This document shows, piece by piece, positions 57,744-64,000 of a stretch of 64,000 bases of DNA (position 1 is the first letter of the stretch; each line of letters starts with the position of its first letter). The notes under the pieces are model-generated. The model made no database searches, had not been told where the DNA came from, and worked only from the letters and a program-made list of their open reading frames with translations. Location of the stretch: assembly GCA_033980235.1 (NCBI GenBank), contig CM067062.1:13473991-13537990 (forward strand), read 5' to 3'. The DNA comes from Diadema setosum. Lineage: Eukaryota; Echinodermata; Echinoidea; Diadematoida; Diadematidae. A program made the position numbers and the translations under genes.

Positions 57744-59192
57744 CACGTACGATGTCGATGTAAGAATGTTGATCCATGTTACACTATGAAAAATGGGCAA
57801 GTGTCCCGCAGTGCTGACAATGCCCAGTGTATGCATATTCGCAGAGTGGTGTTGTTCTCTGCCGGCCAACAACCAGCTTTTATAGCATATGGCTACTATG
57901 CTGTCAATACTGAGTGTGTATTCTCAATATTGATTGTTCTCTTTGAACAAAGACGTACATGTAGCTTTAGTATTTCAGTAGAGTTCTTTGTGTCCAGATG
58001 AGAGACTCCTCCACCTGCATGTTGTGCAATGATGTAGGTGGCTATGCGTGGCATGAACAGGCCTTCTGCAATTGATACAATGCTGTTGGTTTGTTTTTTC
58101 TTTGTTTCTTCCCCCAATATTCTCCTTTCGTCTTTCAGTTGGTTTGGGAAAAAAAAATAACCAGAAATGTACATTGTTCTGTCAAGGTTTGTTCGTTCGT
58201 TTGTTTTTATAGGGGGGGGGGGGGAGAGAAGAGGAGAAAACAAAGGGATTTTCCCTTTTTGCTTTCTATATCCACACATCGTACACATAGCTATTTGCAG
58301 AAAGCATTATATAGGTTATCCTGTGTATTTTATACTTCCAATTTCCTGTGTATTGTACGTATACATGTACACACAATGAACCTATGTAAACAATTCATGC
58401 TAATCACTTTGTTTGCTCTGATCATTTGTAGTAGACGTTGCAACGGAAATTTGGGAATGGATATAGAGCTTTGTGTAATACTGTAGCTGATATAAGTGGT
58501 CCTTGTGAATCTTTTTTTTTTTTTTTTCAAAAGGATTTGAGGAGTGTGTTCATTAAAAAGCAGAAAATGTTCCCTCTTAATTCCATCTTAAGTCTTTACT
58601 CATTTCTAGGGCCCATTATTGTAAATTCGAGATATTTTGCGCCATGAAATTTTTGTGAATTGGAGGAGACAGCCTTTTTTGCGGCATGAAATTTTTGCAA
58701 ATTACCACTGGCGTTCAGTACATATAGTTTAGAAAAGAACTTTCACATACAATGTATATGCATTTTAACTTTGTGAATCTTGGCTCTTGCAATATTTGCA
58801 AAATTAAAATGTAAAGATTTCTGTTTTTTTTTTTATTATTTATTCAGCATGGTGGGCTGACCATGTACTCTCAAAAAGATGTACGTCAGGAGTTGTGTTG
58901 ATTTGTGATTGAGTTGATTTTTTTTTTTTTTTGTCTTTCAATAGTGCTATGAATTGCCTGCCCTATTAAGCCTGTCACTACAGAGCATCTTGCATTTTCA
59001 TTGTGTTCTTCTATCCACAAAGAGTAGATATGTGAGTACAATAACACTGGATGATGTGATGGTTGATGGCTGTATCAGGTTGACCTACATACCTGTGCTC
59101 GTGGAAATTTGAAAGTGACTGGAAATTGGATGGATTCAGCACTTGGTTCACTTCGAAAATAGGGAGGGATGCAGCAATAGATGATGCTGTCT

Positions 59193-59284
59193 TAACCCGT
59201 TGAGAACAAGTCCCGAGTATACTCGGGCAAGTTGTCTATGGGAAATACATTTTGTAGCAAAATCAAACCATCCTCAGTGGGTTA
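59193..59284. mobile_element. short repeat with TTAACCCGTTGAG ends, copy 2
   Basis: TTAACCCGTTGAGAACAAGT to CCTCAGTGGGTTA, 92 bp, inverted relative to 51080-51172. Confidence 0.7.
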
Positions 59285-59579
59285 CGCATTCTTTGTGTTC
59301 AGGATTTGCTCTAGATTAGGGAAAGGTTCAGGGACAGATGACACATTCCTTGTGTATACATTTTGTGTTAAAAACATGTGATTCAGCTTATTCCAGTGTA
59401 ATACACACACATGTGCATGCACACATACATGTATTGTATATACTCTCATAAATACAGTAGCTATTAATCAAAGAGTTAAGATTGAATTGTGTGCCATCTG
59501 TAAATCAAAGGTTTCAGTTTTGTGTATCTGATTTGCTTACATTCTTCCCTTGTGTCTATTCCTGTCCTGTCTTTCACAG

Positions 59580-59646
59580 AACCAGCCGGGCACCACCCAG
59601 GAATGCTGTGGCTCAGAATGCATCCCCTCCAACCACATCTCTCAAG
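59580..59646 (+). CDS. ATXN2: ataxin-2, coding exon 2
   Basis: A 67-nt exon between CTTTCACAG and AAG|GTACTG. One base completes an Arg codon from exon 1, then 22 codons encode TSRAPPRNAVAQNASPPTTS plus LK. This is a Pro/Ser/Thr-rich linker of low complexity preceding the Lsm domain. Identity rests on phase continuity and on the next exon. Confidence 0.75.
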
Positions 59647-61303
59647 GTACTGTGTGAGCCATCCCAAGGGCTTTCTTACCAGATTATGATCACCCTTGTC
59701 CCACTCTCACTAAGAAATGTCACAACAATAAACAAAAAAGAAAAAAAATAAATGGTTATGTTTGACAGTGCCATCCACTCTGAAACTTAAAGTCCTGATG
59801 TTACAATGCAATAGAAATATCTACAGTGAGTTGCTAGCCGCTGGAGCACCCATAATGTATAAATCGCTTTGCAGGCTTCTGAAGCAGCTGATACTAGCCT
59901 TGCTTGCCAGGGGGAGTGATCGTAACACAGAGGGGAAGTCAGGTGACCGAGATCACAAGTTTTCTATGGTTAGGGTGCATACTATCAATCATGAAAGCAA
60001 ATTTCATGTCAAGTTAATGAGAATCATGCTCCATTATGTGTGTAATTTTTCTGGCGATGCTTTGGTGGCTTTTGACATGATTGCATGGCAGCATTCACAG
60101 CCATTTTAATAGCGACTCTTCTCAATGTCAGGATTTGTCATTGCTAGTGTAAGTAATTTGTTTTTAGGTGTAAGATAGACTAGCACTGGTGGATTTACAT
60201 TTGCTGAGACAGTATTTAAATTATAAGTTTCTTTCTTGTGGGTTTTTGTGACCTTCAAACTGTAATAATACATATCTGTATTCAAAGGATGTCTTCTTAA
60301 CTTGTTCCTAATGCGGGAACATGGTGGCCTGTGCATTACTTTTGTAGTCTGTGGAGACTTTATAATTCAGTATGGAACGGTTTAATATAATGATCCATAC
60401 TCCTGATATGGTGTAGCTCATCGCCACAGCTTTAGTTCTTTAAGTCTTGCTTGATTTGGGGACCAGCTTTGTTGCTCTGGGAAATTGTGATGGTAACCCA
60501 CTGCTGTCAAATAGGGTGAGAATGATGCAGATAGCCCCCACATTTTCAGCAAGATGGCCTTAGCCTCTTTAATTTGTCTCTTATGGTCATAGATCAAGAC
60601 TAGTTGTGACAGTGTGGTTTGGATAGTTGACTGAGTTATAGATGTATTGAACTTGTTTTGAGATGTGGTGCAGTACAGCAAGCTCATTGAATTTGTGTGT
60701 GCACTTTTGTCTGAGGGCATACCTTAGAGTACTCGTACTTGTAATTTGTTTTTTGTTTTTTTTAATGTACTTCTGTGTAGGGAATCCCAGTCTTAAAGCC
60801 ACTGGCTTTTTCGTGGTTTCCTCAACATTTGACTATTGTACAAAATATTGGCTGCATTGCTTTTGTGAAATCAATAAATTGAATTGAATTGAACTATATA
60901 TGTGAACCAGCTTTTTATCCTTTATTTGTAGTCATCCTGCATTGTTTAGCTCCGTGAATGAAACCTTGAGGAGATACTTGCAGAAATGTGTGGAAATTTT
61001 TATTAAAAGATAATATCTTTTGAGAGGATTAAACTGTTTTACACACAAACACACAAAGTTCTTCAGCTCGTAAAGACTTTTTCAAACATGTGAGAATTGA
61101 ACATGCAGAAGAACTGAATTTGATGGTATATTCCGATCCCAGTGATGTAATTGAAGTCAGCTCTTTGCAGGCAAAAGTGAGATACGGTAGTAGTCTGTGT
61201 AATTAGCAGCCTCCATTTGTGATGTGAGCTTGTAGCTACAGGTGCTGACTAATGGCTGATTTTGGTGACTAATGCATGATGCGTTCTTATCTCGCCTCTC
61301 CAG
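59647..61303 (+). other. ATXN2: ataxin-2 intron 2
   Basis: 1.66 kb bounded by consensus splice sites. It includes a LINE-like tail with GAATT repeats at about 60878. No other gene recognised. Confidence 0.65.
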
Positions 61304-61360
61304 AGTCTGCACGGTGTATATGCCAACCAACACTTTGTCCACATGGCTAGTGTGTCTAGA
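61304..61360 (+). CDS. ATXN2: ataxin-2, coding exon 3 (start of Lsm domain)
   Basis: A phase-0, 57-nt exon between CCTCTCCAG and AGA|GTGAGT. It encodes SLHGVYANQHFVHMASVSR, matching the GVYAN..xVHxxxxV opening of the ataxin-2 Lsm domain (human has GVYANMRMVHILTSV). Ataxin-2 is a cytoplasmic RNA-binding protein of stress granules and polysomes. It has Lsm and LsmAD domains and a PAM2 motif that binds poly(A)-binding protein. Confidence 0.92.
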
Positions 61361-62273
61361 GTGAGTATCATAAGTTACAGCCAAGGTTTACTTATCAGTG
61401 TTAGAGTCGTTCAAACTGAATTAATGAAAGATAAGATTTTGATATGGAATGACAAAATGCTAGATAACTTTGCACATATTGATGATGTATGGATCATAGA
61501 TGTAAAACCCTTTAAGTGCTGGGGCATTATGTTTCGTTGGTTGTTTGTCTGTATACCTCAGATTTTGTTTAAGTGGTATATATGGAAGAATAAAAGTTCT
61601 GTGGATGTCCTTGAAACAGTGATCAGGACTTTCATGTAAATTATAGATACTCTGATTAGATTTAGAATAATATCCCACAAGGTTGAAAGTCTCTCAACTT
61701 TTTAACCAACATTTTTCTGGCTGTAACTTCAGCTGAAAATGTTCAATGATGATATGATTAAATAGTAGGAGGTATGAAAATAAAGACTGTTCTATGAAAT
61801 GACAAGGGTGGAAGATCAAGGGCCAAGGCAAAGGTCAAAGTTCAATGTGCTTTGAAATTTCTGGTCATAATTTTAGCTTGGATTGTGTAGTTGTAATATT
61901 ATCAGGCAGGAAAGAAAAATACACAAACGGTCATAATGGTAGAATAACAAGGGTGAAAGGATAAAGCCACCAAACTTTAGCTTTAAAAAGCTGCTTTTTT
62001 TTTTCCAGCCATAACTTTAGCCAGGAAGTCTCATTGAGATGTCCATTTATTTGATTCTTTTAATGCAATAACTGGGAAATATTCCTTATGCTCAAAGATA
62101 ATTAAAGATCAATCCCCAAGGCTGATGGTCAAGGTAGTAAAAAACAAAAATACCTCTAAATGTAGATTGAGGGCAGAGGTATCCCTTGTGTTTTCTTATC
62201 TTGCTAGTACATTGTCATTTATGACTCTTCGATTCTGTAAGGTATAATGCGATACGTCTTGATTTCTCCCCAG
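61361..62273 (+). other. ATXN2: ataxin-2 intron 3
   Basis: 913 bp with consensus ends (GTGAGT, TTTCTCCCCAG). No other feature recognised. Confidence 0.7.
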
Positions 62274-62345
62274 GGCTGTATTGCAGAGCTTCAGGTCAAG
62301 AGTGGTAAAACGTTTGAGGGGATCCTGAACACATTTTCCCCATTA
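62274..62345 (+). CDS. ATXN2: ataxin-2, coding exon 4 (Lsm domain)
   Basis: A phase-0, 72-nt exon between CTCCCCAG and CCATTA|GTAAGT. It encodes GCIAELQVKSGKTFEGILNT and then FSPL. This corresponds to the human ataxin-2 GSKCEVQVKNGGIYEGVFKTYSP segment, the Sm1 strand set. The rest of the Lsm domain, LsmAD and PAM2 are not seen before the window ends. Confidence 0.95.
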
Positions 62346-64000
62346 GTAAGTGCCTTCCCCTTCAACATTTCCCACAATATACACAAAGCATAACTATTAA
62401 GCGTGCATTAAGAGAAATCAGTAGTCATTTTCAGACCTTCTTTGTGTGTTTGTATTTTAACATCTGGTAGTGAAATTACTGTGTAAATAACAATTTTCTT
62501 GCGGTGATGCACCTACTCTTTGTGTTATATCAAACGTTGTGGTATCTTTTGTAATAATCTGTGAATGTGTAACAGTATTTCTTCTGTCTTGGATCCATTG
62601 TTCAAGCTAGTAAAGACGTGACATGGTGTTGAGGTTATGTTGCTGTGTCAATTGCTCAAAGCATGAAAGTTAGAATTCTCGCTATCGCCAATAACGTAAA
62701 AAGTACCCGGATGTTGATTTAAGCGTCATTTACGGTGCATTATGGGATAGTCCGGTAGCAAAATCACTTCCGTTCGTACGCGCGTGATACGTGACTAATG
62801 CTATTTACACACACAACCGACCGTATTCTACGTGTACTTCCTGTTTTCTCGACTTGAATTACAGCTTTAATATGATTTGAAATTTCTCAATTCTTACGAA
62901 ATTGCTGTTAATACGACTATTGGTTGTTGCTGCGAAGCTGCCATGTGTTGTTCGCACGACAATAAATGAAAAAAATCTGCAGAAATAGGACCCTTACTGG
63001 CATGCGAGACGTGACGTGGCCGCGTGGGTGAAGTTTGCGGGTGACTCCACAGCGCAGTTCGGTGAGCGCAGTACGTGCACGCGCGACTTACTATAGTAGT
63101 GGACAGGTAGTAGCACTAGGTAGTAGGCCTAGTGCCTACGTACATTGTACGTACTGTACTTACTTGGAAGAAGTTGCTTCGGAGACAGGATAAGTTTGAG
63201 ATCACTCTTCGTTCCCAATGTGTTCGCGACATTTCGACAGAGAACAAATAAAAAAAGATGGGCATTCTATGACGATATCCAGGTGGGTGAATATTTTCCA
63301 GCATATTTTCAGCGTATGCAGAGATGACTGATCTGTGATGTGCACATCGATCGCATGATCATGCAGTACGCTGTACCGGTATGTGTTAGCTTATGCGCTG
63401 CGTGCAGTAGTGGTGCATGCTAATGCAAGGCCGGCCGCCGGCGGGGACTCGACTACAGTGTACGAGTATGACAGGCCTGGCCACTCGCTTGCTCGTTACG
63501 GGCGGTACAGCCGCCTACTGTACTACTAGTAGTATCCGTGGTCGGCACGGCGCTATAGGTAAGGTACACGTACGCGCACGCTAGCGTTGTGCAAATTATG
63601 CTCCGCGCCGGAAGTGCCCATGCTACCAAGTGCACTAAATCTTGACGAAAATGCCACATCCGGGTACTTTTTACGTCATTGGCGATAGCGAGAATTGACA
63701 TAGGTAATCATGAAAGAAGAAAGAGCCCCTCTACTATGAACATGATGAGAAGATTTTGTGGTTTATGCTTTGGTCCCATTTTTCTTCAACGTTGCACCCA
63801 TTGGTCCATTGTTGAATCAGTGGCATCAATTATATGCTGCACAAAGCAAAGTCACATGATCTGTTGAATAACGTTGAGTAAGTTGAAAGGCTGAAACTAT
63901 GAAACTGGTGTACCAGAAATGAGAATCCTGTTGCATTGATTTCATGGGAAATTCCCCATTGACTTCATCATTTTTTCGCCACACTTGTGACCAAGACCGA
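62346..64000 (+). other. ATXN2: ataxin-2 intron 4 (incomplete)
   Basis: Begins at a consensus donor. It contains element E (62674-63696). I looked for the next Lsm exon (DLVLxAAH-like) and saw none before the right edge. Confidence 0.55.
62674..63696. mobile_element. element E: 1.0-kb TIR element with GC-rich core
   Basis: The terminal 41 bases (62674-62714, starting AATTCTCGCTATCGCCAATA) are inverted at the right end (to 63696) with one mismatch at base 20. The core (62760-63620) is strikingly CpG-rich for this window (ACGCGCGTGATACGTGAC; CGTGACGTGGCCGCGTGG; GGCCGGCCGCCGGCGG). CACTTCCG occurs just inside both ends (62765 and, inverted, about 63608). No transposase recognised and no clear target duplication. 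Confidence 0.8.

Larger units (their letters stand above)
44515..59579 (+). other. ATXN2: ataxin-2 intron 1 (15 kb)
   Basis: Inferred from a consensus donor (GTAAGT) at 44515 and acceptor (CTTTCACAG) at 59579 with matching phase. It is filled with miniature elements, microsatellites (46415-46510 CA/CT; 54115-54132 C run; 56161-56179 GT) and unassigned AT-rich DNA. No nested gene recognised. Confidence 0.7.

Overview
This is a window of animal nuclear DNA, AT-rich and heavily loaded with mobile elements. It holds parts of two conserved protein-coding genes arranged head to head. The exon sequences, the Gmr1-type LTR element (a deuterostome group) and the miniature elements with ends such as GGGCCCCATTTCATAAA point to a marine invertebrate deuterostome, most likely an echinoderm. 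That species inference rests on remembered repeat style, not on a search.

Left part (about 1-30.6 kb), minus strand: 5' portion of a TBC1D10 (EPI64)-like Rab GTPase-activating protein gene. Three coding exons fit together in phase (24094-23877, 5850-5751, 4680-4573), giving 142 residues up to the start of the TBC domain. The remaining exons lie beyond position 1. The 18-kb intron between the first two coding exons holds two large non-coding elements with terminal inverted repeats (7115-10423 and about 15491-18692). A third (24934-29862) lies in the putative 5' intron. The last intron holds a small PIF/Harbinger-like element with a broken Myb/SANT-like reading frame and an old LTR fragment.

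Middle (about 30.6-44.4 kb): the intergenic space. It contains a young 6.0-kb Gmr1-like Ty3/gypsy retrotransposon on the minus strand (31663-37684). Its two 1152-bp LTRs differ at one position that I could find. It has a tRNA-Pro-type primer binding site and an uninterrupted gag-protease-integrase frame, but no reverse transcriptase or RNase H. It sits in a TA microsatellite.

Right part (44.4-64 kb), plus strand: the first four coding exons of ataxin-2 (44465-44514, 59580-59646, 61304-61360, 62274-62345), 82 residues in phase, reaching into the Lsm domain. The first intron is 15 kb and full of miniature inverted-repeat elements.

The most unusual signal is a shared architecture in several unrelated-looking elements (7115-10423, 15491-18692, 24934-29862, 41816-43255, 47931-49283). 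Each has inverted-repeat ends, no recognisable transposase, and its own 7-18 bp signature word repeated in both orientations near both ends but absent from the core. They look like non-autonomous DNA transposons with subterminal binding-site clusters. I cannot assign them to a superfamily.
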